Shown: positions 1-12,177, counted from the stretch's first letter. The stretch: 64,000 nt of DNA from Diprion similis (GCF_021155765.1 NC_060114.1:6076001-6140000), one strand, 5' to 3'. The notes: a model not told the origin generated them from the letters alone. Program-made: numbers and translations.

Positions 1-972
1 CGTGCACATATTTTTTACAACAGATTTAGTTGATAGGAAGCATTGCTATTGCCGATAAGGTAACAACCATTTTATTTGATGCAATAGTTTTGTGGCCTCT
101 ACGATATCTCAAAAATGGCTCAGCCGATTTAATTCTAACTTCAAGATACTATTATTGACTAATTTACTTCTTGACTATGATTAGAAATAATTTTTTTTCT
201 CTTCGCTCAACAAAATGCCGATCATTTAAAGGCGATGTCCAATTTTTATCGAAAATTTACGATTTTCGAAATTTATTTGACGAGAAAATATGATGGCTGA
301 ATGAAATCTTGAGTTATGATGAAGAGGGTATATATACTATCCAAAAAAGTTGTCTGCAAATTCGGAGCAAATCGATTAATTAAGGAAGCCATTATTTGGT
401 AAAAAAATTTTATTGGGCCGCTTCAGATGTGTTTGAAATCGTTGAAAAAAATCTGTGTAAAGATTCAAGCCTCTACGTCAATTGAAACAAGTGCTTCTAA
501 GCTCCGAAAGTCTTAAATGTAAAATACATGCAGTTTTTATAAATAATCAGTTATTTCGTTTTGTATGAATTTGGTATAAATTGAGGGATCGATTTGAAAC
601 TTGGCAGAGTTGTTGCTTGTAATGATAGAAGAAACAAACCCTGAAAATTTTCAAACTTTATAATCATTATTTCCTTATATATAAGTCTCATAAAAAGTGA
701 TGCTATTGAGTTTATATAACAAAGCAATACATTATAAAATTTTGAAATTTTCACGGTTTCTTCCTATCAGTTTCAAATTTCAATAACAGTGCATCCCATT
801 TATAGATTCTAACTAAAAAAATATTTTCTCAAAGCTTGATCCGTACTCTTTTGAAAATAAAACAAACTCCAATTGGATTCAATAATGTGATCTCAAGCTA
901 TAAATTCCCAAAATTCATTCACTTGTTCAGCTGGTTTATCGTACTAAATTACGTGCAATAAATCGGGAATAC
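1..972. other. AT-rich stretch, probably MROH1 intron
   Basis: It lies 3' of the exon ending at 973 on the minus strand. No long open frame or recognisable exon was seen, so the next MROH1 exon is presumably outside the window. Confidence 0.5.
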
Positions 973-3960
973 CTCGTTGCAGCTAATCGGAGATTCGATC
1001 TCTTGCACATGTTCAAAAGTATCGGCAACAATTTGGCAAGTCTTCGACCCTGTGGATCCGGAGGCAGGAGAGTCGATATCGGACCAATTGCGGTTACAAT
1101 TGCCTGCGTCGTTTCATGATCTCGACTAGCCGGCAGCCACGTGTGTGCCAAGGTGTCATAAGCTAGCAGCATCTCGGTATCGAACAGATCTTTGCCGATC
1201 TTTGAGTCCGGCGCTTCTTCTATGTTCACCAAATACTCGTGTATTGCCTCAGAAAATTTTCCTATAGCTGCAATAAAGCGAGAGTATAGATAAGATGATC
1301 GCTTCGAAGAGTGATTGATGATTAACCCTTTGAGGGGTACCTATTTCTATGGAACAAATTTTCAAAATTATAGGTGTTCTAAGAGTTTTTGGGGTCGCTG
1401 ATTACAATTCTGACGTTAGAATTACAAAATTCAAGATGGCGGACCTAAAATGGCGACTATTTTAGGTTAAGTTCGTGGTTTTTCGTTCAATCGGCACCAA
1501 ATTTGGTATAGAGGGTTTTTTGGGGTCGCTGATTACGATTCTGATATCTGATGTATAACATAAACTTTTTTCTTCGAAATTGGATTTTTAGAAAATTCGA
1601 TAATTTTTTGGGGAAATTTGAGCCTGCCGATATATCTGAAAATTTTTTATAACTTAGTAATAGACCTGAAGAATATACGAAAAAAATTTTAAAGCGTTTC
1701 GACACTTTGTTTGAGAACAGCTGAATTTATTCTGAAAAAAACGAGTTTTTTGCGTTTGAATTATGTATAATTAATTATAAATAAACAAATATCCACTTTT
1801 TTCCTTAAGTATCTTTTAGCTTGAACTTTCAATATACTAGAAATGACTTAGAAGTATAAAGGTATTGGAAAATAGAACGGCAATAATGAAAAAATGTGTA
1901 CCGCTGCCCCTCAAAGGGTTAAGGGGACACATCCAAGTATGATATTTTAAAAAGCAATTTCCTTTTTTTTCACTTTTCTGAAAGTAAATTGCATCATGAA
2001 CTTTGAAGAATTGTCGAAGTTGCCGCCGATTCGTCGAACTTTAAACTCGATTATCTCGAAACTATGTTTCCGAGTTCCTGCCTAGGATATGTCGAAAACG
2101 ATAGAACCAATTTTTACCAAATTTGGACACAATCTTTTTCTACATTTTGTCTCGTTCGCTGCGTATGGTTTTTTTTTTTAAATTCAATTATTCATTTTAT
2201 TATGGTCCAAAAATGGTGTTAAATTTAGGCCCGAAAACGAACGTTAAAGTCAAAACTGTAACAACGCCAGGAGTCGATAAATTTTGCTAAAAAAATTACT
2301 GAATATACCTTAATGTATAAACTTTGAGAAAAAAAAAAAAAAAATTAATAAACTACGGATGGAATGAATTAAATAGTTTTTTGGACAAAAATTCTCGAAA
2401 TTCGCCTACTTTTCTAGCCATCTACTCGGATGTGCCCCCTTGATTGGTCTCGCCGATACTCACTGTAGCAAAATGCCTGTTTCAGGGCATCCTCTCGAGT
2501 CACACCCAACATTGGGGCGATCAGACTCATAGCGACTTTCAAGAAGGGCACAGCACCGAAGGCGTTGCTAGCCGCAAGCATTCCTAGTGCTCGAATTACT
2601 CTTGGGTCAGCTGTCGTGCCTGGCTCAAGTCTGAAAGAAGCGAAAAGTTGGCTGAACATTCGTGTCTGGTGATATCTGTCGGTCTAACTAAATAAATTCA
2701 TGTGGAATGTCATATTTTCTTTGTTATTCCAACTCCGATGAATATTTCTGAGAAATATATTGTCACCGTGTTTTTTGAGTGGTTTGTAAAAAAATCTGTA
2801 TTATTTCTGGAAAAATTTAAATCATTTTGATCGTATCTTTAGAATTTTACGAAATTTTAGAAAGTTTCTGGAAAGGACTCTCATGTTTTTTTTTTCGAAA
2901 ATTAAAAAAAAAAATTGGTCTTATATTTGAGAATCGGAACGAAAATATTTTTTCCTACATTTTGTTTGTAATAAGTATCGGGAGAAAATCACCGTTTGTT
3001 ATTTTTCATTATTACAATTGGAAAAAAAAATTGGAATGAAAATATCGATGAAAATCGCAAATTTCTGGAAGTTTCTGAAAATGATTTTTGCTAATGTGGA
3101 AAGATTTTTGAGTTCGCAGAAATAAATGTATCTTATTAGTTAGGAAGAAAATCCTTTCCGTCGTTTCATAGAAATTATTTCCGAGATGAGATGATCTTAA
3201 AAAAAATCTCTCTCATCTACCTTTGCAAGACCAGACCCATCGTATTGGCACAATGGCTCTTGGCCAGCGCGACAAGCAGATCAGACGCCTCTTTGCTTCC
3301 CTCGCCGGTCAATGCCTCGGACGCAGTTTTGGCCACCGATATTGCCAGGTCTTCGTCGAGACAGGCGCATTGATCCTTGCAGGTTTCTTCCATCGCCCTC
3401 AGTATCAGAGCCGAATGAGGGGGTGAAATCTTTTCGGTTGTAAAATTACCCATCAAATGAAAAACATTGTATTTTTTTACATATTTCATCAGATTTTCAG
3501 GTCGAAAATTTTTTCGAAGGAAAAGATGGCTGGAAACTTTTTTTTAGCTAGACGAATTAGATGAAATTCAAAAGGATCGAGAATTTTGAAAAAGGTAAAA
3601 ATACAGGGAAAGAAGTTTAGCAGCGATTTTGACTCGCAGAACGTTGATCACAACTGTTTCAAATAATCAATCTCGGAATGAAAATATTTTTTATAAAGAA
3701 TTTCATAATTATTTTTCATGGAAATTTCATTAATCTTGTTGTAGAATCATAAATAATATACCGAAGAAAGAAAAATTATATTTGATAATTCTTGATGATC
3801 TTTAGAAAATTTACCTTAGGATGAAGTTCTAAATAGTACAAAGAGGCGTGTACAACTACGACAGGGTTGAGTTTGGCTATGTTTTGAATCGACTCGAATA
3901 CAGACTCTCTGACATTTTCACATTTGTCGTCCAAAACGTCGAGCATCGCTGCGACCACAC
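973..3960 (-). CDS. MROH1: MROH1-like HEAT-repeat protein (partial, 4 exons)
   Basis: Exons in transcription order are 3960-3815, 3429-3221, 2630-2464 and 1267-973, and all junction phases agree. Each has a GT donor; acceptors include CTTTCAG and TTGCAG, while the one before 3429 is weak (GAAAAG). The joined product aligns in order with the N-terminal part of vertebrate MROH1: an MLDVLDDK-type first helix, a segment with AVPFLKVAMSLIAPMLGV, then FSEAIHEYL, AYDTLAHTWL and AIGPISTLLP. The family is built of paired alpha-helical HEAT repeats and is poorly characterised. The 3' remainder (most of a roughly 1,600-residue protein) is beyond the left edge. The first coding exon is not identified: an in-frame ATG at 4036 exists, but TTTCAG at 3961 is a good acceptor that would exclude it. 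The third intron carries a TTAA-flanked element. Confidence 0.85.
1322..1922. mobile_element. piggyBac-like MITE with TTAA target duplication
   Basis: TTAA at 1322-1325 is followed by CCCTTTGAGGGG (1326-1337). The right end is CCCCTCAAAGGG (1907-1918) followed by TTAA (1919-1922). So 12-bp perfect terminal inverted repeats starting with CCC are flanked by TTAA, the signature of piggyBac-superfamily insertion. The interior has no transposase frame. It holds two direct copies of a TTTTTGGGGTCGCTGATTAC-type motif (about 1389 and 1517) that also occurs at 46 kb and 49 kb. It lies in the third intron of the MROH1-like gene. Confidence 0.75.
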
Positions 3961-4036
3961 CTGAAACCCAATATCCATGGTGAGGATATGCGAAGAAACG
4001 AGATTGAAAATAACGGTTCAAATTCACCGACGACAT

Positions 4037-5503
4037 ATATACTAAATTTTATCAAAGGTGAATGGCAATTTTTTTCAAAATTTATATCGTCAGATGTGAT
4101 TTGTTAGCAGGGAATAGACGTAGATAACGAAAAGAAAATTATCATGGAAATGGGTTAAGCATTTTATACCTTAAATTGGATCTCCATTGTATGAAAAAAA
4201 AAATCACCCCTTTATAGACAAAAATCTTGCTAAAGAAACGTAAAAAAAAAATATTGAAATTAGCCTCAGCGAGTTTTTAAAAGACACTCTAAGCCAGTAT
4301 TTTATGAAATTTTTATAATTATATCTGGAGAAAAACACGTCGAAATGACGATTTTCAATTTTTTTTTTTTCTTTTTTAAAAATTAAATTTTGCTCCGAAA
4401 TATACGAAGATCTATTTTTTGATGTTTTTTTGAATTAAATTTAACAAGAGCCCAATATAAATATTTAAGTTATGAAAAATAAGAACTAAAAATCAGTTTA
4501 TTTTTTTCGATTACTCGGGAAATAATTGGGTTACAGATATAAAATTTTCAGAACTTTTTTTTGTTCAATAAGTATGCAATAGGCCGAGTGTTATTCAAAA
4601 ACTCGAATTTTCTCACAGCTTCAGGATTCTTCTTTGGCCATGGCCGTTAGACGTCTTTCAGAAGTATTGAGTCAATTTTAAAAAGGCTCATGTAGACGTG
4701 CTCTCGAAAAATTAAACAATTTTCACAGACGTGTTTATAAAATAATTATGCGGCCATCTTCTAAGGTACAGACTATTATTATATAGAGAAATTAACATAA
4801 CTTCTTGTAGAAAGTGTAAAAAAAAAGTCAAACTTAGTCTTCCTCTCAACCTTTTTCGGACATCTGCTGAATAATTGAACATCTAACGAAATTTTTTCCA
4901 CATATCGTTTATTTTTAGTTGTAAATAAGCTTAAATATATATGAGAAAAAATACTTTTACTGGATCATAGTGATTTCTTTTCTCTAGAATTTTTGATAAA
5001 ATTTGAATTAAATAGTGCTCAGAAGTTGCACGAGGTATGATTAAATGAGTATAACGTCTTGCAGATCAGAAACGCAAATCTAAGGGTCGTTTCAGACTCA
5101 CGCATGATTACGCAGGGTGTTGCATATGAGCGCAAAAAGCCCTTTTTAGGCAGTCAGTATGACCTCTTGAAAACTGTGTTGACTGTGGTTTCAGAAAATA
5201 TATTACCAATGCGGACATCTGAGGCGCATAAAACGTCTTAAAACGTGCCGCGTTTGTTTTTTCTAACACAATTGGCTTTTAAAAAATTTTTTGATACTGC
5301 TTTAAAAGCAAAACTCATTTTTGAAAATCATCTGGAATATCACTGTAAAACGAAACGAAGGTATACATCTATATGTAACATATATATATAAATGAATAAA
5401 AACTTCACACCTGGCAGTTCGGAAACGTCATTGCTGCAGTTTTTTTCGGACGATTTGTTCTTCATGTTTGAAAAATTGTCCTTCGATTACGCAGTGATTT
5501 TAG

Positions 5504-5537
<34 letters not shown>

Positions 5538-6400
5538 TATCTTATTGTAATTCAATTATGACAGTCGTATAACTGAGTCATGTGTTTCAGTCGATGAATT
5601 ACTATTGCGATTTATATATTATACACGTATATGCACTTTATCCACGACGCAAAAAATTGACCGGAACGATAGCGATGCAAAAATTTACTGTAATAACGTC
5701 TCATTACCACCATCATAACAATTATTCGTATGCATTGCAATTAATAACCTTAGCAATATCAACTATCAGCCAACCGTGTGCCACTGCCGCATAACACGCT
5801 TTATGCTTGTGTGTTTCTCACCACTGATCTCTATTGTGGGTATCAGTTGGATGTGTGCACAGATGCCTGTCTTTCTCTTTCTTTTGTAGGCAAATACACA
5901 CAAGTGGGCGTGTTGTGTTTTGTAAACTCTCCAGCTACAGTGTTTAACGCGGGATTATCATCAAAGTTTGCATTTATAACCGTTAAAGATTATTATCAGC
6001 GTTTATTATTCTGTGTTATCATCCTTGTAGGCAGTGACACCTGCTGAACGTTGGCAGTAACGGCTGCCATTACGAAACTGACGGCGACCAGCAGATAACG
6101 GTTCGTTACATGCGCGTCAGCCTTGAGTATCGAGCGTACTCAAGCCTCCGAAATAGGTAGATGTTAAGCGGAGCGACTGCGTCATTCGTTGATGGCGAGC
6201 GCACCGGCAGCCACGCGCTCGAATGCTGCATCGTTCGAAATAGAGATGTAAAAATACCCAAGAAATGCTGTAATTTCATCGTGAATTTCTATTCAGGTGC
6301 AAAATATCAATAACGTGCGTTATATTCGGCAAGGTAAGAATGAATACTTGGCAGGATATAAATGGAGTAAATGAATCAGTTGAAGCAGTTTTGGATGTGC
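4037..6400. other. Non-coding region upstream of the MROH1-like gene
   Basis: AT-rich with poly-A/T runs and an (AT)n-(T)n tract at about 5502-5540. The interval 6050-6240 is clearly richer in G+C and CpG than its surroundings and could be a promoter, possibly of the MROH1-like gene. No supported exon was found. Confidence 0.4.
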
Positions 6401-6409
6401 ATACCAAAC

Positions 6410-6530
6410 AATAATTACGGCATTTTGAACAGTGGGTAGCTGATACCGAATTACTTAGGCAGGACGAGTATTATTTTGTACCCAATATTGCTGCGACTAC
6501 TTGAGTGTGCAACCCAATTCGAAAGCAAAT
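6410..6530. repeat. Left bracketing block of the LRR array
   Basis: This block resembles 22822-22945 in the same orientation. Shared stretches include TTAGGCA followed by ACGAGTATTATT, then GCGACTACYTGAGTGTG. A second pair follows at about 6655-6715 and 23210-23270 (TGGAGTGT, TTTGTTCAGAAT). The two copies enclose the whole LRR array, so an older, larger duplication unit probably included it. Confidence 0.55.
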
Positions 6531-7263
6531 TCCGAATAAAAATAGTTCAATATATTGTCATTTCACGAAGAAATAAGGAAATGGTACGAATTCATTTACT
6601 AATGCAATTTCTTAGCATCCATGCCATTTTTTTTATGTCTGCGTCTACGAAAAATGCATTGGAGTGTTTTTGTTCAGAATTGCGTATAAAATTGGACTGT
6701 TGAGTCCTGGACAAGCCAGTATTGGTATCAGCGTTCGAGTATTCTTCATATCCAAACTCAGAATCTGATTATTTTCAAATCTTAGTTCTTTTGAGTCATC
6801 AGTTTTGCGTTCGAAGCTTTATCAAATCAATTGCACTTCAGTTACATCAAGCGATTCTCAATTTCATGTGATCACGCGTTCGGGATTCGGCACAGATCAA
6901 TTGTTTGAAGAAATTGATTCCTTGTGAACGTGTCAAGTATCAACGACTGCAATCTGTACTCTCGATTTTTCCGTTCAATGCAATAAAAGCTAAATCAACT
7001 GTAACAACTTAATTTTCATAGGATTAATTGAGCGATGAGGATACAAAATGGATGCATCTGTTTCCTGCATTTTGTAGTTGTTCTTCAAGTGTACTAAACT
7101 CATACACTGCCACGAAAAGCTTTTCTTTACAAAGTTTTAACAATTCTCTGTTGGAATTTTTTGTATCAAGTCGTACACAACATTTACGAAAGATCATTTA
7201 TAGTCAATATGTATTACCTATGTTAGAATTACCGATAGAGTAACCGTTGATCTATTTCTTGTG

Positions 7264-7417
7264 TAATATATTTGTTGATATCTTTTGACAGGCTTTTGGC
7301 ACATGGGGCATCTCTTTCTTTATCCTTGGTAATGCCTGACAGATGCGATACAGATAAAGAGATGTCCACCTGGCTGGAATGCGTGTTTTCGATCTTCCGT
7401 CAAACACACGGCACAAT
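7264..7417 (-). pseudogene. Decayed RING-finger fragment, copy 1
   Basis: Reading the minus strand from 7417 gives DCAVCLTEDRKHAFQ, then GGHLFIC, an in-frame stop, then RCPMCQKPV. The C-x2-C, H-x3-C and C-x2-C spacing is that of a C-terminal RING of an E3 ubiquitin ligase, but a zinc ligand before the His is replaced by Gly and a TAA interrupts the frame. It is homologous to 12178-12332, which lies at the matching place upstream of LRR gene B. No intact parent gene is in the window. Confidence 0.6.
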
Positions 7418-7489
7418 CTCTGTTTTTTTCTGTGAAATAGCAAGGTGTTCACTACTTGGTGTAGCTTGATAATTTTAGTTTACAATTAG

Positions 7490-8160
7490 TGGTGTAACAT
7501 CAAACAATTGCTCATTCGAAATGAAAATTTGAACGATTACTGCGGTGAACTATCGCTCTTTGATCGAAATAAAATTCTCCCGAGTTTCGACAGAGTGACG
7601 TTTTTGCGTAATGTCAAAACGATTTGCGAACACAATTCACCGAAAGGAGTTCTGACAAGTATCATGCAGAATAATTGAAGAGAAAATAAATTGCGCAGTA
7701 TAAGCTGAAATAAAATTAGAATGAAATAGAAAATCAACACCAGAAAAAGTCTTCCACCACAATTTATTTAAATTCCATTAAACAGATGTTTTCATTCGAT
7801 TTCTATGTAAAATAATCAACAAGACTGCCTTTTGTCTTTGTTACTGTCGTACAAATAGTTATAAGGTTCGATCGTCGGGCTAAAGTCAAATCTGAATAGA
7901 TTTTTCATGTTTGCGCTATACGCACATGATGAGGTAAAACGGATCTGAACTTTGGTCATGGAAAACATTGTTATTGATACGTGGATTGTTTAAACGGGGT
8001 CAGAGTGCTATAGGGTCAATTGTGGGTTGAGCATTTGTGACTTTGGAGGACAGCGTATTTTTTTTTAATATTTTTTGATCGATGTTCCGTTACTAAACGC
8101 TGAAAATATAATCTGGCTAAATGTGGGGTGAGAAATAATTATAAATGTAGCTTCAACAGT
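7490..8160. repeat. Upstream duplicated block of LRR gene A
   Basis: Closely similar to 12390-13060 (before gene B) and about 17690-18370 (before gene C). On the minus strand each carries a short conserved frame with IVLTLRKNV. In copy C a small deletion keeps the frame open further (17962 to 17621). The frame may be a remnant of the same lost gene as the RING fragments; I do not recognise it. Confidence 0.6.
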
Positions 8161-8322
8161 GTTAGTATGGAAATTCTTCCGAAAAGTAATGTATTATTTC
8201 GGCGTTATTTTATTTACGGATCACCTCTTGCGAGTAGGTATAAATCCCTGTAATAGAACAACATGTTCTTCCATGATAAGCGCAGCAAAGTCCGAAATAA
8301 TATTTCTGTGTGCGAGTCCTTA

Positions 8323-8329
8323 TATAAAT
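8323..8329 (+). promoter_or_regulatory. TATA box of LRR gene A
   Basis: TATAAAT lies 45 bp before the ATG at 8368. The same box at the same distance precedes genes B (13212) and C (18524), so the transcript would have a 5' UTR of only about 15-20 nt. A second TATAAAT-like site (about 8238) is also conserved in all three copies. Confidence 0.6.
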
Positions 8330-8367
8330 CGCCTCCAAGCTAGTCGAGACACAGAAGGGTGTCAGTC

Positions 8368-11324
8368 ATGGTGCGATTCACCGTGTTGGTCAGTTTCGTT
8401 CTTACTTACGTGTCGGGTGATCTCGAGCCGACCTGCGAGAATCACAATGATTCCACCGAGTGTCGATTTAATGGTGTAGTAGGGCCGCCGTCGTGTACCG
8501 GTGACGAATGCTACACCATGTGTTACTTCGAACGTGTTCTAATCAGCGTGACCGGAAACGAAGAGTGCGGTTACATTAATATTGCGGACTGTGGTTTGGT
8601 ATCAATTAAACCTGGAGCGTTTAAAAATCTTTCCAGTGGATACTTGACACTTAGCGAAGATAATGCGTATTACGACAATTTGGATCTTCCTCTGTACAAC
8701 GAAACTAATAACATTTCGATCTCACAATCCGGAGTTTTTGCTGGCCTGCCAAAATTAAAATCCTTGAATCTAGCCGGGCAAACCGTTCAGTTGTCTTCTG
8801 GATTATTCAAGGAACTAACCACATTGGAAACTTTAAAATTGAACCGGAATAGCATCAACCACATACCACGAGGAACCTTCAATGGATTGTCTCAATTAGA
8901 AGAGCTAATCATTTCAGGGAATAAAATTACTGCACTCACTCCTCATTACTTCGAAGGACTGTCACAACTGTATGTATTGTGGTTGTATGGAAACGAGATT
9001 AACTCTATTTCAGACGGTGCTTTTGATGGGCTTCCTCAACTGAAATGGTTAGACTTCTCTCGTAACCGTATTTCAGCGATTAACCGAACCACGTTCTCCT
9101 GCCTTCCGAAGGTAACAAATATAAACCTGGCTCAGAATAAAATAACCACCATTGCTGCTGGATCTTTCTCAAACGTCACTGAATTGCGAATACTTCAACT
9201 GGATCGGAACGATATCAGGGAAATTGCACACAGTACATTTGAGGGTTTGTTCAGCGTTCTTGTGATGAAGTGAATAATCCACTGAGTTCTCATTTATTCG
9301 AAACAGTGATATGGGTTTGATATTATTTCAAATAAATGAGATCGAAGTCGGTCGACATTTGCGGGTTCAGCCGAATAATACTCAACTTACGTCTAACTTA
9401 TTTTTGAAGGTCTCTCTCAATTGTCCTCGTTGACTTTTTCTGGTAACAAAATCACTCACATACTGGATGGGACTTTCGATGGGCTGCCTGAACTGGAAAT
9501 CTTGGACTTGACTCAGAATCGCATTACGGCAATAAATTTGACAACATTTTCTGGTCTAGGACAGCTGGACATATTAATGCTGCAAGGAAACCAGATAGTC
9601 ACCATTGTTCCTGGATCTTTTGCAACCACTAGCATATTACGAGAGCTTTATTTGAACCAAAACAATATAGTTGAAATTAAACCAAATACTTTCAAAGGTG
9701 GGTCTATGCTTTTGCACTAAGTAGATTCACCGTTTTAACGTTTATCTGTTCAAAGAACTGATATTACACACCCTTGCATTGGTTATGATGGTTTGATTTT
9801 CATTTGTACAGATGAAAATGTAAGTGAAGATGTACCTTTTCAGGGCTACATGACGATAACATAATGTTTACATTTCATACATGTTTCAAGGTCTCTCTGA
9901 ACTCGAACTATTAAACATATCATCCAATGGGATTACCTACTTGCCAGAAGGGGTTTTCAATGGGCTGATTAAATTGAAAGAGTTGCGCCTTGATGGAAAT
10001 CGCATTTCTACAATAAATCTGACAACATTTTCCGATCTTACGCAGTTAGTTTATTTAAGCTTGAAGAGCAATGAGATATCCACAATCTTTCCTGGATCCT
10101 TTGCAAACGCCGGCCATCTGCGAACACTTCGGCTGAGCCACAACAAGATAGTGGAAATCACACCTAATACTTTCGAAGGTTCGTTGAGGCTCTCGTATCA
10201 AACGAGTAAACCGCCTTCAATTTCATTTGCTTAAGGTGCATATAAAGACCCGTTGTACACCTCGAAAACGCGGGGATGCAAAACTCCTATACCGCTCCAG
10301 CGATCAGAGTGAAACTTTGGCAGTTAATGCCTTACTTTGGAAAAAACTGGAGCGTCTTTTTACTTTTCAAAATTTTGTAAAAAAATTTACAGATTGGTTA
10401 CCACTCACAGAAATCGGCCAAATTTTAACAGTTGCACTAAAAGGATCGACCTCTCCGGTACGATACCACTCGGCGGTGATGAAACACACATTTTGAGCCC
10501 AGTCCCATGAGATTTGATGGTGAAATGACGAAATGGCAGCTAATCTGGTTTTCGGTTACGAAGTACAACGAAATCTCATTTTGGCGACATTTGTTACCGA
10601 CATTACGCGCGTGCCGGTAATGTATGTGTGTAATGTCGGTAAAAAATTACCGGCATGCATGAAAAGTTGGTAACCAATCTGTAAATTTTTTTTTTTAAAT
10701 TTTGAAAAAGTAAAAAGATGCTCCACTTTATGCCAAAATAAGGCATTAATTGACCAAGTTTCACTCTGATCGCTCGAGCGGTATAGGAGTTTTGCATCCC
10801 CGCGTTTTCGAGGTGTACAACGGGTTGTATCAGCAAAGTTTTGCTTCCCACAGACGAAATTGAAAGTGCGGGTTCACCTATTTACGGTTTTATAATGATG
10901 ATAATAAATTCACTTTTGCTGTGCATCCGAAGGTCTCTCTCAACTGATTCTGTTGAATATGTCTCATAATGAGATTATCGACGTACCGAGACTGGCGTTC
11001 AACGGACTGCCGAGTTTGCGTGAGTTATTCCTGGAGGGAAATCGTATTACGGAAATAAATTGGAACATGTTTTCCGGACTTCGGCTGCTAACCGTGTTGA
11101 ACCTGCGAAAGAACGAGATATCCACCATAGAACCGGGGTCGTTCGCTTCCCTCGTCAATTTGAGGACACTTTGGTTAGCCGACAACAAGATGAAGGAACT
11201 CAAACCCCGCACATTCCAGGGTTTGACTAATCTCAAGTTTCTACACCTCTTCCCCGCTCATTCTTTAGTCGTTCAACTAAATACGTTTAGCGACTTGCCT
11301 ACATCTGTTAAAATAATGATGTAA
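8368..11324 (+). CDS. Secreted LRR protein A, 4 exons, 614 aa
   Basis: Exons are 8368-9244, 9410-9697, 9891-10178 and 10933-11324 (877+288+288+392 nt, 615 codons with stop). The first 17 residues form a signal peptide (MVRFTVLVSFVLTYVSG). A cap with seven Cys (residues 23, 32, 43, 48, 52, 67, 75) follows, then about 20 LRRs of 24 residues with the pattern L-x2-L-x-L-x2-N-x-I. N-x-S/T glycosylation sites are frequent. There is no membrane anchor and no Cys-rich C-terminal cap, so an extracellular binding protein is likely; its ligand is unknown. The first donor is a weak GTTTGT; reading through it stops after seven more residues at VLVMK. Intron 3 is enlarged by a foldback element. Confidence 0.85.
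10250..10832. mobile_element. Foldback element in intron 3 of LRR gene A
   Basis: The left end ACCCGTTGTACACCTCG is the reverse complement of the right end near 10815-10832. Complementarity continues inward for about 190 bp, through GGGGATGCAAAACTCCTATA and TTTACAGATTGGTTACCA. The centre holds a smaller hairpin (ACCGACATTAC and GTAATGTCGGT, about 10593-10645). It is absent from the matching intron of genes B and C, where other sequence stands in its place. No clear target duplication and no coding frame were found. Confidence 0.75.
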
Positions 11325-11812
11325 TCTTGATTTGAGATGACTCGTTTGAAAGGGTAAGGTTGGTACAGCGCTGAATGTACTCGTGAAATTATGAAATTCA
11401 CTATGACGGCTTCTCGCACCTGTTGTCTATCCAGACTTTGATCTTTGCTTAGGCTATAACAATGTATCGCGATGCTAATTGCAAAAGGACTTTTACATTT
11501 ATACGATCCTTCGGCTTTAGAGAGCTATCTCTAAGGGCACGTGTGTTTTTTCAATATTCAGCTTGAAAATAAGTCTACGGAACGGTCAGCAACGGTAAAA
11601 AAAAATTATTCTCCCTTTTGGCATTAGCATCGCGATATTTCCTTGAAGCACATTACAGAAGAGATCAAAAACGTTGGAATTACTGTCATTTCTGTATATC
11701 TCCTCCTTATCAGATTAAAACGATTTCCTGCCTCATTGTCTCGACTTCTTCTTAATCGGCCTGTGATTGCGATTTTATATGTTATCATCGTGTGTGTCAG
11801 TAATGTCTACAT
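11325..11812. other. 3' flank of LRR gene A
   Basis: Homologous to about 15658-16150 after gene B and 21035-21480 after gene C. It holds 3' UTR and duplicated spacer, with no coding sequence recognised. Confidence 0.5.
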
Positions 11813-12046
11813 TCAGTCAAGTTCAAAAGTTTGTTCCCGAAGAGTTGCTTGTGGCACAATATCGCCTAACCACTGACAGATAGCAGAGGTAACTGAAAAA
11901 TTTCGGAATACTTTTGATCTTCGTGGCAAATTTCTGCGTCTCTCGAGTAAAATCACAGCAGGAGTATGAACCCAAGCTTCTGCGAAACGAGTGTCAACCA
12001 TCCGTTGTTTGACTTCAGCCAGCGAATGTTGGGAATCCACTAAGAA
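11813..12046 (-). pseudogene. Unrecognised exon-like open frame, minus strand
   Basis: Minus-strand frame of about 75 codons ending in TAA at 11813. It is preceded by TTTCTTAG, a fair acceptor, at 12047. The product is mixed and protein-like, with AEAWVHTPAVILLERRRN and AICQWLGDIVPQ segments. It lies downstream, on the same strand, of the RING fragment at 12178-12332, so both may come from one decayed gene. It has no counterpart after genes B or C. I do not recognise the family, and the ATG at 12040 may not be a true start. Confidence 0.35.
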
Positions 12047-12177
12047 AGATCAGAAAATCCATATTATTGTTTGAACTAAAAATATCTGGTCTGAATTAAA
12101 AATTGTTCGGATAAAAGAAACTCAAAGTCAAATAAATCAGCTTTTTGGTTCGATAACCTTTTTTTCTCAGTATGGTC

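Noticed and set aside
4621-4660. Candidate first coding exon of the MROH1-like gene on the minus strand (ATGGCCAAAGAAGAA)
   Set aside because: The frame meets a stop before the GTGAG donor and cannot join the next exon in phase.
8159-8479. Frame overlapping the LRR gene A promoter and start, repeated before B and C
   Set aside because: It is conserved only because the promoter block is duplicated, it overlaps the signal-peptide exon out of frame and it crosses the TATA box.
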